Assembly (NCBI GenBank): GCA_017461245.1
Contig: JAFTYW010000046.1
Coordinates: 1 to 39,394 of the forward strand
Length of the DNA: 39,394 bases
Reading direction: 5' to 3'
DNA from: Oscillospiraceae bacterium
GTDB lineage: Bacteria > Bacillota > Clostridia > Oscillospirales > Ruminococcaceae
Each line of letters begins with the position of its first letter. The first letter of the stretch is position 1. The notes under the pieces were generated by a model. The model did not search any database, was not told the origin of the DNA, and was given only the letters and a program-made list of their open reading frames with translations. Both the position numbers and the translations under genes were made by a program. Of this stretch, positions 7,421-15,181 are shown one piece after another.

Positions 7421-8602
7421 TTATTTTTGCTCAGTTTCAATATATTGCTGCTCCGCAATATCGGTTAAAAAAGTGTAATCGACCTGTGCCCTACATCTTT
7501 CGCCGTCAGATTTCCAGGTTATGTGCTTTTTTTGGATCTGAGCCTCGTACAATTCGCTCTTTTCAAAATGCTCTATTTCGTCTTTTATCCGCTCCTTCGC
7601 CTCATCCTCTGATAAAGTTTTCTCGAGGGTTATCTCCTTGGTGTAGCTCTCTTTTATAAGATAAATGGGAAAATCAAGCCCAAAAAGCGACATCCGCTCT
7701 CTCGAAACAGATTTGTTCCAGTCTGTTTCGTCAACATCCTTTCCAAACGAAAAATCAAGCTTATTACCAAACGCCTCAACAGAATAGAATATTTTTTCTT
7801 CGCTGCCAACTTTTTCTTCCACAGACATCGAAATCTCAAAAGTTTTGCTGACCTCTGCAAGCGCAGTTATCTTTCCGCTGGAATGTTCAAGAATTATGTT
7901 ATCCTTTTTATCGTTGTAAAAGCCCGTAACAAGAAGTTGCCCTTTAACAACTCCACTTCCCTCTATTGCAATAGGCTTTCCTTTTACAATTTCCATTTTA
8001 ACAACTATTCCGTCCATTGATGCAACAAGATTAGATGGGCGGCTTGTGTCCTCACTGACAGGCGGAGTTGCTCGTTCCTTGACAATGATATGAGCGAAAC
8101 TCCCATCGAGATTTATTGAAATACGACCCAGGTCACTTAATTTAATCATCATTTCATTTTCTATTTTTGAAATATCAAGACTGCTTTTTCGACCACCCTC
8201 AGAAAAGCCACACTCCTCCAAAGTTTCCAAAATCAGATTATCCGAAAGACGCTCGTTTCCTGTTATATCAATATCCCATATATATCCCGACAAGAATATC
8301 AGCATAAATATCATAAGGGCAAATCCAACAATAAGTCCTAGCCGCTTTTTGTAGCGGTTTGTGAAAAATCTTATGCCTTTTCTTTTTACAATTCGTTTTC
8401 TTAAGCCTGCAACCTTAGCCGCTTTGGTCTTTCGGTAGTCAGAAACAAAGCAGCTTACAATAAGTGTATCGTCAAAAAGTCGCAGATCAAACAAATTTAT
8501 ATCGTTTTTTGAGCAGAAATTTAGAAATTCCTCTCTGCCGATTCCCTTGACCTCAAATGTTACATATCCTTTTAAATATCTCGGCAATTTATGTATAGGC
8601 AT
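7421..8602 (-). CDS. yqfD: Sporulation protein YqfD
   Basis: A 393-residue membrane protein of the YqfD family, in B. subtilis part of the mother-cell sigma-E regulon. A basic N-terminal part (KRIVKRKG) precedes one transmembrane segment around residues 95-117 (GLIVGFALMIFMLIFLSGY), then a large outside domain. This contains a POTRA-like stretch (DITGNERLSDNLILETLEECG) and a biotinyl-lipoyl-like region (GIVVKMEIVKGKPI...GSGVVKGQLLVTG). It follows yqfC by 14 bp, the order seen in other spore formers. The biochemical role is not established. It implies the organism, or its recent ancestor, forms endospores. Confidence 0.92.
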   Translation of the reverse strand: MPIHKLPRYLKGYVTFEVKGIGREEFLNFCSKNDINLFDLRLFDDTLIVSCFVSDYRKTKAAKVAGLRKRIVKRKGIRFFTNRYKKRLGLIVGFALMIFMLIFLSGYIWDIDITGNERLSDNLILETLEECGFSEGGRKSSLDISKIENEMMIKLSDLGRISINLDGSFAHIIVKERATPPVSEDTSRPSNLVASMDGIVVKMEIVKGKPIAIEGSGVVKGQLLVTGFYNDKKDNIILEHSSGKITALAEVSKTFEISMSVEEKVGSEEKIFYSVEAFGNKLDFSFGKDVDETDWNKSVSRERMSLFGLDFPIYLIKESYTKEITLEKTLSEDEAKERIKDEIEHFEKSELYEAQIQKKHITWKSDGERCRAQVDYTFLTDIAEQQYIETEQK

Positions 8603-8616
8603 AGCTTATCTCCAAA

Positions 8617-8907
8617 TCATTCAAACTCGACAGTGGTTATTTTTCCCTCAATAACAGCATTCTTTTTATTGTAATCCTTTAAACAGAGTTTTTCCCCGTT
8701 AAAGCAAACTGTACTGTGGCGAAATCTGATTTTAATTATGTTTTCCTTATATTCAAGGATCTTCTGTATGCCATCTAATTCGATATGGTTTTGTCCGCTG
8801 ATTTCTATATACGGCAAATCAGCAATTGAAACAGGCGGCATATCGGTCTGATTTTCAACAAACGAGGTGAATTTATTTGCGATGGTTTTGTCCGTTTTGT
8901 TTTTCAT
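8617..8907 (-). CDS. yqfC: Sporulation protein YqfC (YabP family)
   Basis: A 96-residue protein of the YabP/YqfC family. The pattern IEISGQNHIELDGIQKI, a run of short beta strands, and the acidic C-terminal end match YqfC. In B. subtilis yqfC is a sigma-E gene next to yqfD; the molecular function is unknown. It is the first gene of yqfC-yqfD. An AAGGAAT site lies before the ATG. It is divergent from the ylbJ-like gene, with a 121-bp shared control region. Confidence 0.88.
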   Translation of the reverse strand: MKNKTDKTIANKFTSFVENQTDMPPVSIADLPYIEISGQNHIELDGIQKILEYKENIIKIRFRHSTVCFNGEKLCLKDYNKKNAVIEGKITTVEFE

Positions 8908-8947
8908 AAAATCATTCCTTTAAAAAGTTTTGCTTATATAAATCTAT

Positions 8948-8969
8948 GCAAGGACAAATCTTGTCTTGC
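8948..8969. repeat. Inverted repeat between yqfC and the ylbJ-like gene
   Basis: GCAAG-ACAA (8948-8957, one bulged G) pairs with TTGT-CTTGC (8961-8969) across a three-base loop. It lies midway between two divergent sporulation-type genes. On the plus strand a TATTTTTC run follows, so it could be a weak terminator or a protein-binding site. Confidence 0.4.
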
Positions 8970-9028
8970 TATTTTTCTCTCTTAATTCGCATATAAATTA
9001 CTCAGTAGATTAAGTTAAGGAGAGCATT

Positions 9029-10093
9029 ATGAAGCTTAAATCAAGGCAAAAAAGGCTGATTATTTCAATATTTCTTGTAATTGCAAGCGTCTTGTTGATT
9101 GTTTTTCCTAAAAAGGCCTCATTTGGCGCATACATAGGTTTAATAAACTGTCTTGAAATAATTGTTCCGTCGTTGTTTCCGTTTATGGTGGTAACCGTCT
9201 TTTTAACAGAAAGCGGTTACCACGATCGTATTTTCTCGCTGCCTGCGGCACTGATGTCGAAAGGAACAGGGCTAAGTCGACAGGTTTGTAGCTTATTCTT
9301 TATCGGTATGCTTGGCGGCTATCAATGCGCGGCAAAAAGTATTTCACTTATGTGCAAGAAGAATATCATTTCGAGCGAAACCGCCTCTGTTTTGCTATGC
9401 TTTTGCACCAATGCAGGCCCCGCGTTTCTTGTTTCGGCGGTCGGATCGGGAATGTTTCTAAGCAGCAGTATTGGCGTTATATTGTTCATAGCAAGCATTT
9501 TAAGTTCAGTTACATTAATGGCTTTTCATTTCTCAAAATTAAAGGATAGTGATATTTTTTACAGACCAAAAAGCAGAGATAACCTATCGGTTTGTTTTGT
9601 GAACTCGGTAAAGGAAGCCTGCAAAACAACAAGCGTTATGTGCGCCTTTATAGTGTTTTTCTCGGTTATAATTTACCTAATTCCTGACTTCCCCAAAAAC
9701 TTATACCCTTTAAAGTGTTTGATTTACAGTTTTCTTGAAGTTACCTCGGGCGTTGCGGCGGCATCTATTGAAACATCACTTGCCGCAGTTCTTGCTGTTT
9801 CGGCAATATGCGGCTGGGGCGGTCTTTGTGTGATATTTCAGATTCACGCCATTTGCAGTGATTGCAAAATTAAAATCTTGCCTTTTATCATTTCAAGGCT
9901 TTTGCATGCGCTACTTTCCGCCTTTTATACTTTCCTCCTGCTTTTAACCATTCCCATAGAGGTAAAACAAACGTTTATCAGCAACACTTCAGCCGCTTTG
10001 CCGTCCATAATTTCGGCGCCTCTGCCCGCCCTTATGCTGCTAATTTGCTGCGCTACATTCCCGATTTATTTAACTCGTCAAAAAAATTTATAA
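9029..10093 (+). CDS. YlbJ-like sporulation integral membrane protein
   Basis: A 354-residue polytopic membrane protein with about eight hydrophobic segments, starting with IISIFLVIASVLLIVFP near the N-terminus. The segments GMLGGYQCAAK and CFCTNAGPAFL match the nucleoside-recognition (Gate) domain of YlbJ, which in B. subtilis is a sigma-E protein needed for proper spore cortex. A GGAGA site is seven bases before the ATG. It is divergent from yqfC. The family match is to the Gate domain and the GGY/NxGP motifs; a different Gate-domain transporter is possible but the sporulation neighbours favour YlbJ. Confidence 0.8.
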   Translation: MKLKSRQKRLIISIFLVIASVLLIVFPKKASFGAYIGLINCLEIIVPSLFPFMVVTVFLTESGYHDRIFSLPAALMSKGTGLSRQVCSLFFIGMLGGYQCAAKSISLMCKKNIISSETASVLLCFCTNAGPAFLVSAVGSGMFLSSSIGVILFIASILSSVTLMAFHFSKLKDSDIFYRPKSRDNLSVCFVNSVKEACKTTSVMCAFIVFFSVIIYLIPDFPKNLYPLKCLIYSFLEVTSGVAAASIETSLAAVLAVSAICGWGGLCVIFQIHAICSDCKIKILPFIISRLLHALLSAFYTFLLLLTIPIEVKQTFISNTSAALPSIISAPLPALMLLICCATFPIYLTRQKNL

Positions 10094-10110
10094 TTTTTTT
10101 ATATTTCGTA

Positions 10111-10138
10111 TTGACATTTTGAAAAAATTGGGTATAAT
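10111..10138 (+). promoter_or_regulatory. Promoter of tRNA-Gln
   Basis: TTGACA (10111-10116), a 16-bp spacer and TATAAT (10133-10138). Transcription would begin a few bases before the tRNA. Both boxes are perfect. Confidence 0.85.
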
Positions 10139-10152
10139 AAATAGCGTTGCAT

Positions 10153-10226
10153 TGCGGAATTGTGTAAGGGTAGCACGACAGACTCTGACTCTGTTTGTCT
10201 GGGTTCGAATCCTAGTTCCGCAGCCA
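10153..10226 (+). tRNA. tRNA-Gln (anticodon CTG)
   Basis: A 74-nt cloverleaf with acceptor TGCGGAA/TTCCGCA, D arm with the GG loop, anticodon stem ACAGA/TCTGT around loop CTCTGAC (anticodon CTG, reading CAG), and a TTCGAAT T loop. G is at the discriminator position and CCA is encoded. The U at position 1 is typical of tRNA-Gln. It is a single-gene unit with its own promoter and terminator. Confidence 0.95.
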
Positions 10227-10229
10227 AAA

Positions 10230-10257
10230 AATCCAACTCTCAAGAGTTGGATTTTTT
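10230..10257 (+). terminator. Terminator of tRNA-Gln
   Basis: A 10-bp perfect stem (10230-10239 with 10244-10253), four-base loop TCAA, followed by a T run to 10257. It starts four bases after the encoded CCA. Confidence 0.92.
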
Positions 10258-10280
10258 CATTTCCTATGTATATGTAGACA

Positions 10281-10310
10281 AAAAACGGAAAGCGATTGCT
10301 TTCCGTTTTT
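10281..10310 (-). terminator. Terminator of obgE-mrnC
   Basis: A 13-bp perfect stem (10281-10293 with 10298-10310) with a four-base loop and T tracts on both strands, just past the mrnC stop. It can also back up the tRNA-Gln terminator on the plus strand. Confidence 0.9.
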
Positions 10311-10313
10311 TCT

Positions 10314-10715
10314 TTACAATTCTTCTTTAGACAAGATAAAGGAACATATCTCGTTTATTCTATCCTCATTACCTTTCAGATAGAGGTAGCCGAACAGGCT
10401 TTCAACACCCGTTGCCTTTCTGTATTCTGCGGGTGATGAGCTTTTGGGAACAGCGGCGCCGCTTGCATTTCTACCCCGTTTCATAACTGCAAGCTCGTCA
10501 TCAGTTAAAAACTCTTCAAGAAGATCATAAACCTTTGCTTGAAATGCCGCACAAACGTAGCGAACTGCCTTCTTATGTAAAACACCCGAAGGGGTGCTGC
10601 CGTTTCTGCACAGATAACGGCGAATTTCAAGCTCGTAAACCGCATCGCCTAAAAAAGCAAGTGTCAGCGGGCTGTAACTTTCTGCGGCAACCTTTGTTTC
10701 ACTTATGTTAAGAAT
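10314..10715 (-). CDS. mrnC: Mini-ribonuclease III, apparent AUU start
   Basis: Mini-III is the RNase III catalytic domain without a dsRNA-binding domain; in B. subtilis it matures 23S rRNA ends. The 133-residue frame has LAFLGDAVYELEIRRYL (metal-binding Asp about 24), LHKKA, the basic MKRGRNA motif and VESLFGYLYL (Glu about 105). There is no ATG, GTG or TTG before the catalytic core, and an in-frame TAG lies 12 bases upstream. A strong AGGGGG (10729-10724) is eight bases before ATT at 10715-10713, so AUU is the best start. ATA three codons later is second choice. The first in-frame ATG is internal (VMKRG) and would delete half the enzyme. It lies 17 bp after obgE. Confidence 0.88.
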   Translation of the reverse strand: MLNISETKVAAESYSPLTLAFLGDAVYELEIRRYLCRNGSTPSGVLHKKAVRYVCAAFQAKVYDLLEEFLTDDELAVMKRGRNASGAAVPKSSSPAEYRKATGVESLFGYLYLKGNEDRINEICSFILSKEEL

Positions 10716-10732
10716 GGTATTTTCCCCCTAAA

Positions 10733-12004
10733 CTAATTTACAAAGTCAAATTCAAAATCGTAAATACTTACGGTGTCGTCTTCTTGTATTCCCATTTCTA
10801 GAAGCTTATCAATAATTCCCGATGTTCTCAAAACTCTCTGGAAGTACTGGAGCGACTCGTAGTCATCCATATTGACCGAGTTCATAATAGGAATAAGCCA
10901 CTTAGCCTCAACAACGTAAACTCCGTCCTCGATGGTAACGGTAAAGTCTCTTGATGATCTCTGCAGAGTTTCTTCAATAGGAGCGGCCTCGGTTTCGTAA
11001 CGCTTTACGGGAGGAAGCTCCTTAAGTTTGGCTCTGATAGCATAAAGAAGCTCATCAAGGCCCTTTCTTGCAACTGCTGAAATCTCAAAAATGGGATAAC
11101 CCTCACCTTTTATAAACTCAGCAAAGCGCTCAAACTGCTCCTCGGTTGCAATATCTGATTTATTTGCCGCAACTATCTGAGGAACGTTTTTCATTTCGGG
11201 GTCATATTCAAAAAGTTCTTTGTTTATGAGCTTGAAATCCTCAATAGGATCTCTGCCCTCGCAGCCCGAAACATCTACAACGTGAACGAGAAGTCTGCAA
11301 CGCTCAACGTGACGCAAAAAGTCGTGCCCCAATCCAACACCCTGGGCGGCGCCCTCGATAAGACCGGGAATATCAGCCATAACAAAGGAATCCTGCGAAT
11401 TAGCACCTACAACGCCTAAAACGGGCGAAAGAGTTGTAAAGTGATAGTTGGAGATCTTGGGTTTTGCGGCGCTTACAGAGGAAATCAGCGTCGATTTTCC
11501 AACATTTGGAAAGCCCAATAGTCCAACATCGGCAATAAGCTTAAGCTCCAGATTAACTTCCATTTCCTCGCCGGGAGTTCCGCTTTTTGCAAATCGGGGA
11601 ATCTGTCTTGTAGGGGTTGCGAAATGCGAGTTTCCGAAGCCTCCCCTACCGCCCTTTAAAAGCACGACGGGCTGATCATCAGAAATATCAGCAAGAACTC
11701 TGCCACTCTCACTCTCGGTGATAACCGTTCCAAAAGGAACTTTAATGACTAAATCCTCAGCAGATTTTCCGTTGCATCTCTTTCCTCTGCCATTTTCTCC
11801 GTTTTGTGCAATAAACTTTCTTTTATAACGGAAATCCATAAGGGTATTAAGATTTCTATCGGGAACAAAAATGATATTGCCTCCCTTGCCGCCGTCACCA
11901 CCATCGGGACCGCCTGCAGCAACATATTTTTCACGGTGAAACGAAACTGCGCCGTTTCCGCCGTTTCCTGCCTTTATATAAATTTTTGCGGTATCAATAA
12001 ACAT
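10733..12004 (-). CDS. obgE: GTPase ObgE
   Basis: A ribosome-associated GTPase used in 50S assembly and stress or sporulation control. The 423-residue protein has all three domains: the glycine-rich Obg fold (AGNGGNGAVSFHREK, GGPDGGDGGKGG), the G domain with GFPNVGKST, DIPGLIEGA and NKSD, and the C-terminal OCT domain found in Gram-positive Obg (YFQRVLRTSGIIDKLLEMGI, ending VSIYDFEFDFVN). It has its own strong promoter and is followed closely by mrnC. It is not next to rplU-rpmA, its usual partners. Confidence 0.97.
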   Translation of the reverse strand: MFIDTAKIYIKAGNGGNGAVSFHREKYVAAGGPDGGDGGKGGNIIFVPDRNLNTLMDFRYKRKFIAQNGENGRGKRCNGKSAEDLVIKVPFGTVITESESGRVLADISDDQPVVLLKGGRGGFGNSHFATPTRQIPRFAKSGTPGEEMEVNLELKLIADVGLLGFPNVGKSTLISSVSAAKPKISNYHFTTLSPVLGVVGANSQDSFVMADIPGLIEGAAQGVGLGHDFLRHVERCRLLVHVVDVSGCEGRDPIEDFKLINKELFEYDPEMKNVPQIVAANKSDIATEEQFERFAEFIKGEGYPIFEISAVARKGLDELLYAIRAKLKELPPVKRYETEAAPIEETLQRSSRDFTVTIEDGVYVVEAKWLIPIMNSVNMDDYESLQYFQRVLRTSGIIDKLLEMGIQEDDTVSIYDFEFDFVN

Positions 12005-12037
12005 ATTTTTCTCTCTTTCTATACTATCTATAGGTTT

Positions 12038-12066
12038 ATTATATCACTTCTTTTTTATTCGGTCAA
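12038..12066 (-). promoter_or_regulatory. Promoter of obgE-mrnC
   Basis: TTGACC (12066-12061), a 17-bp spacer and TATAAT (12043-12038). It is back to back with the csp promoter, 20 bp away. Confidence 0.85.
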
Positions 12067-12085
12067 TAAATCATGTCGTTTTTAC

Positions 12086-12114
12086 TTGACTTTTAACTGA
12101 AAAGTGATTATAAT
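12086..12114 (+). promoter_or_regulatory. Promoter of the csp gene
   Basis: TTGACT (12086-12091), a 17-bp spacer and TATAAT (12109-12114). It gives a long 5' leader of about 137 nt, as is usual for cold-shock mRNAs. Confidence 0.85.
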
Positions 12115-12143
12115 ATTTACAGTATCAGCAATGCACACCAACC

Positions 12144-12216
12144 AAACTCACAGGCTTTTCCGTTCGAGCCATGTTTTTTCTTGGTTCGAATTTTGGAAAA
12201 TGTCGTGAGTTTTTTT
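12144..12216 (+). promoter_or_regulatory. Rod-like hairpin with U run in the csp leader
   Basis: Three stacked stems: AAACTCAC (12144-12151) with GTGAGTTT (12205-12212), TTTTCC (12156-12161) with GGAAAA (12195-12200), and a nine-pair inner stem (12163-12171 with 12182-12190). A run of seven T (12210-12216) follows immediately, so the element looks like an intrinsic terminator. The csp Shine-Dalgarno is 28 nt further on. It may be an attenuator or a temperature-responsive switch. Confidence 0.6.
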
Positions 12217-12257
12217 ATTTGCATCTGAATACATAACATACTTGGAGGTAAAGACAA

Positions 12258-12470
12258 ATGAATAACGGAACAGTTAAGTGGTTTAATGCAGAGAAAGGCT
12301 ATGGATTTATTTCTGACGACAACGGCGGAGATGACGTTTTCGTTCACTTCTCAGCAATTCTCGTTGACGGATACAAGACACTCGCAGAAGGACAGAAAGT
12401 TACCTTCGAAACAGAGGTAGACCCCAAGAACAGTGCAAAGCTTCGTGCTGTTAACGTTAAGCCTCTCTAA
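12258..12470 (+). CDS. Cold-shock protein, CspA family
   Basis: A 70-residue single-domain nucleic-acid-binding protein acting as an RNA chaperone. It has the CSD fold with RNP1 KGYGFI and RNP2 VFVHF, and begins [22 protein letters not shown] lies nine bases before the ATG. It is monocistronic with its own promoter, a structured leader and a strong terminator. Which csp paralogue it is cannot be told from sequence alone. Confidence 0.96.
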   Translation: MNNGTVKWFNAEKGYGFISDDNGGDDVFVHFSAILVDGYKTLAEGQKVTFETEVDPKNSAKLRAVNVKPL

Positions 12471-12494
12471 TCTATAATTTTGTATTTTACAGTT

Positions 12495-12538
12495 ACCCAT
12501 ATCAGCAGATTGTCTGCTGATATGGGTTTTCTTTTTTT
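12495..12538 (+). terminator. Terminator of csp
   Basis: A 15-bp perfect stem with a three-base loop (12495-12527), followed by TTTCTTTTTTT. Very strong. Confidence 0.95.
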
Positions 12539-12553
12539 ATTATCGTTTTTTCG

Positions 12554-12582
12554 TTGAAAGTAAAGAAATAATATGATATAAT
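12554..12582 (+). promoter_or_regulatory. Promoter of murE-femX-alr
   Basis: TTGAAA (12554-12559), a 17-bp spacer and TATAAT (12577-12582), about 40 bp before murE. Confidence 0.75.
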
Positions 12583-12621
12583 GAAAATAAATATAAATAT
12601 ATAAAACTTTTGGAGGCAGGT

Positions 12622-14103
12622 ATGAAGTTAGAAAAACTTCTTTTTGGCATTGACTACTCCTTAATTTGCGGAAATACCGATATTGACATTTCCGATATAT
12701 GTTACGATTCAAGAAAAGCAGAAAACGGAAAAATATTTGTGGCACTTCCCGGAACCAACGTTGACGGGCACGATTTTATCCCTTCAGCTTACGAAAAAGG
12801 CGCAAGAGCCTTTGTTGTTGAACGCGGGATTGATATTCCTGCAGGCACTACTGTTATAAAGGTTGAAAACTGCCGCAAGGCACTTGCTCTGCTTTCAAAG
12901 AATTATTTTGGCGATCCTTCTTCCAAAATGACTATGATAGGAATTACCGGAACAAAAGGAAAGTCAAGCATAACTGCTATTCTCAAAACAGTTCTTGATA
13001 TGGCGGGAAAAAGCGCAGGAACTATCGGCACTACGGGAGTTTTTTATGCCGACAAACAGTTTGCTACCCTCAACACAACCCCCGAATCATACGAAACCTA
13101 TCGTTATCTTTCCGATATGCAAAAAGCAGGCTGCACTCATGTTATTATGGAGGTGTCCTCGCAGGGCCTTATGATGCACAGGGTTTTTGGAATTACGTTT
13201 GACTACGGTGTTTTCACAAACCTTTCACCCGACCACATCGGCAAGGGCGAGCATGACAGCTTTGAGCATTATCTTAAGTGCAAGGCGCTTCTTTGGGATC
13301 AGACCAAAAAAGGCATTGCTAATCATGATGATGCACACTTTGATGAAATAACCAAAAATGCTATCTGCCCCATTACGACCTTTGCAGTTCACAAAACTGC
13401 TGACGTTACTGCGGATAACATCTCCCTATTTCGTGACGGCAAGCATTTAAACGTTAAGTTTGACTGCCATACCAAAGACGGTGATTTTTCGGTTACTACA
13501 AATGTTCCCGGTGAGTTTACTGTTTATAACTGTCTTACTGCGATTTCGGTTGCACGTGAAATTGGAATTGATTTTGATATAATTGCGAAAGCGCTTTCGG
13601 ATATATCGGTCAAGGGCCGAATGGAGCTTGTTGGTGACACCAAAGACTATTCCATTATTATTGACTATGCTCACAATGCGGTTAGCCTTGAAACGATCCT
13701 CAAAACCATACGACAGTATGAGCCACAGAGGATAGTTTGCCTGTTTGGCTGCGGAGGAAACCGCCCCAAGATGCGTCGCTATGAAATGGGCGAAATCTCA
13801 GGAAAGTATGCTGATTTTTCAATTCTTACATCTGATAATTCCCGCTTTGAAAAACCCGAGGATATCATCAATGACATTCTGGTTGGAATGAACAAGACAA
13901 GCGGCAGATACATTGCAATCGCCGACAGAGTTAAGGCTATTCACTACGCTATTGACAATGCTCAGGCAGGTGATATAATTCTTGTTGCGGGCAAGGGACA
14001 CGAAATGTATCAGGAAATTGAGGGTGTTAAGCATCCCTTTAACGAAGCCCAGATCATTTGTGATTATTTAGATAAGAAAAACAAATCAAGCGGAGGAAAA
14101 TAA
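12622..14103 (+). CDS. murE: UDP-N-acetylmuramyl-tripeptide synthetase MurE
   Basis: MurE adds the third amino acid to the peptidoglycan stem peptide in the cytoplasm. The 493-residue protein has the ATP loop GITGTKGKSS (about 108-116), the NTTPES and SSQGL substrate motifs, and a YLKCKALLW segment holding the Lys that is carbamylated in Mur ligases (about 221). The specificity loop is DNSR (about 405-408). mDAP-adding enzymes have DNPR; the Arg is kept but Pro is Ser, so the amino acid added is uncertain. I start at ATG 12622 because GGAGG (12613-12617 region) precedes it; an earlier TTG overlaps that site. The femX-like gene follows after one base. Confidence 0.93.
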   Translation: MKLEKLLFGIDYSLICGNTDIDISDICYDSRKAENGKIFVALPGTNVDGHDFIPSAYEKGARAFVVERGIDIPAGTTVIKVENCRKALALLSKNYFGDPSSKMTMIGITGTKGKSSITAILKTVLDMAGKSAGTIGTTGVFYADKQFATLNTTPESYETYRYLSDMQKAGCTHVIMEVSSQGLMMHRVFGITFDYGVFTNLSPDHIGKGEHDSFEHYLKCKALLWDQTKKGIANHDDAHFDEITKNAICPITTFAVHKTADVTADNISLFRDGKHLNVKFDCHTKDGDFSVTTNVPGEFTVYNCLTAISVAREIGIDFDIIAKALSDISVKGRMELVGDTKDYSIIIDYAHNAVSLETILKTIRQYEPQRIVCLFGCGGNRPKMRRYEMGEISGKYADFSILTSDNSRFEKPEDIINDILVGMNKTSGRYIAIADRVKAIHYAIDNAQAGDIILVAGKGHEMYQEIEGVKHPFNEAQIICDYLDKKNKSSGGK

Positions 14104-14104
14104 A

Positions 14105-15169
14105 TTGGAAATACTTTCTAACAAGAATTTTGCAGAGTACGAACAGTTTCTTAAAAATCATCCCAAGGGTCACTTTATGCAGTCGCCTCAGTGGGCAAAG
14201 GTTAAGGGAAACTGGAGCTACAAGGTTGCAGTTGAAAGAAATGAGTCTGGCGAGATTATCGGCTCGATCGCCTTTTTAATTCGCCGCCTTCCCTACACCA
14301 AATACAATATTATGTACGCTCCCAGAGGCCCCGTTTGCGACATCCATAACACCAAGCTTTTAAACAAGCTTATTGAAGACGCAAAGGAGCTCGGAAATCA
14401 GTTTAACGCCTGTGTTCTGATAATTGACCCCGACGTTAAATCAGAGGAAAAGGAATATATTAAGGTTCTTACCGATGCAGGCTTTAAGGGCAAGGATGGA
14501 AAGAATTTTGAAGGCACTCAGCCCAGATTTGTTTTCCGCCTTGACGTCAAGGGCAAGACCATCGACGAACTTATGGCTGCTTTTCACAGCAAGACCCGTT
14601 ATAACATTCGTGTAGCGCAGAAAAACGGCGTAGAGGTTAAAATTGTCGGCAAAGAGGAAGCCAAAACATTTTACGAGATTATGCTTGAAACGGGTATGAG
14701 AGACAATTTTGTAACCCGTCCCCTTTCATATTTTGAAACAATGCTCGATTCGCTCGGCGAAAACGCAAGGCTTTATATGGCTTATTATGAAGGGAAAGCC
14801 ATTGCGGGAACACTCGCCGCACAGTACGGAAACAAGGTCTGGTACCTTTACGGCGCCTCCTCAAACGCCTACAGAAACGTTATGCCAAACTATCTGCTTC
14901 AGCTTGAAATGATTCGCTGGGCAGTTGATACTAACTGCGATATTTACGATTTCAGAGGCGTTTCGGGCGATCTTTCACCTGAAAACCCCTTGTATGGTCT
15001 TTACAAATTTAAGAAAGGCTTTTCTGGAGAGCTTACTGAATTTATCGGCGAGTTCGAGCTTATTACCAAGCCTTTTGTTTACAAATCGATGCAAAAAGCA
15101 AGACACATTCTTTCAATTTGCACAAGAACAGTTTATCGCATAAAAAATAGGGGCAAGAAAAAGCAGTAA
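14105..15169 (+). CDS. FemX/FemAB-like peptidyltransferase
   Basis: The FemABX family uses aminoacyl-tRNA to add residues to lipid II and build interpeptide bridges at the inner face of the membrane. The 354-residue protein has two GNAT-like halves: FMQSPQWAKVKGNWSY and RLPYTKYNIMYAPRGP in the first, then FHSKTRYNIRVAQKNG, YLYGASS, RNVMPNYLLQLEMIRWA and YDFRGVSGD in the second, all typical. The start is TTG at 14105 with GGAGG eight bases upstream. It lies one base after murE and 12 bp before alr, pointing to a role in peptidoglycan precursors. Which residue it adds is unknown. Confidence 0.88.
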   Translation: MEILSNKNFAEYEQFLKNHPKGHFMQSPQWAKVKGNWSYKVAVERNESGEIIGSIAFLIRRLPYTKYNIMYAPRGPVCDIHNTKLLNKLIEDAKELGNQFNACVLIIDPDVKSEEKEYIKVLTDAGFKGKDGKNFEGTQPRFVFRLDVKGKTIDELMAAFHSKTRYNIRVAQKNGVEVKIVGKEEAKTFYEIMLETGMRDNFVTRPLSYFETMLDSLGENARLYMAYYEGKAIAGTLAAQYGNKVWYLYGASSNAYRNVMPNYLLQLEMIRWAVDTNCDIYDFRGVSGDLSPENPLYGLYKFKKGFSGELTEFIGEFELITKPFVYKSMQKARHILSICTRTVYRIKNRGKKKQ

Positions 15170-15181
15170 AAGGAAGTTAAA

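Noticed and set aside
8988..9000. GCATATAAATT resembling a sigma-E -10 before the ylbJ-like gene
   Set aside because: The -35 region is only a weak match, so I do not call a promoter, although the gene type would fit.
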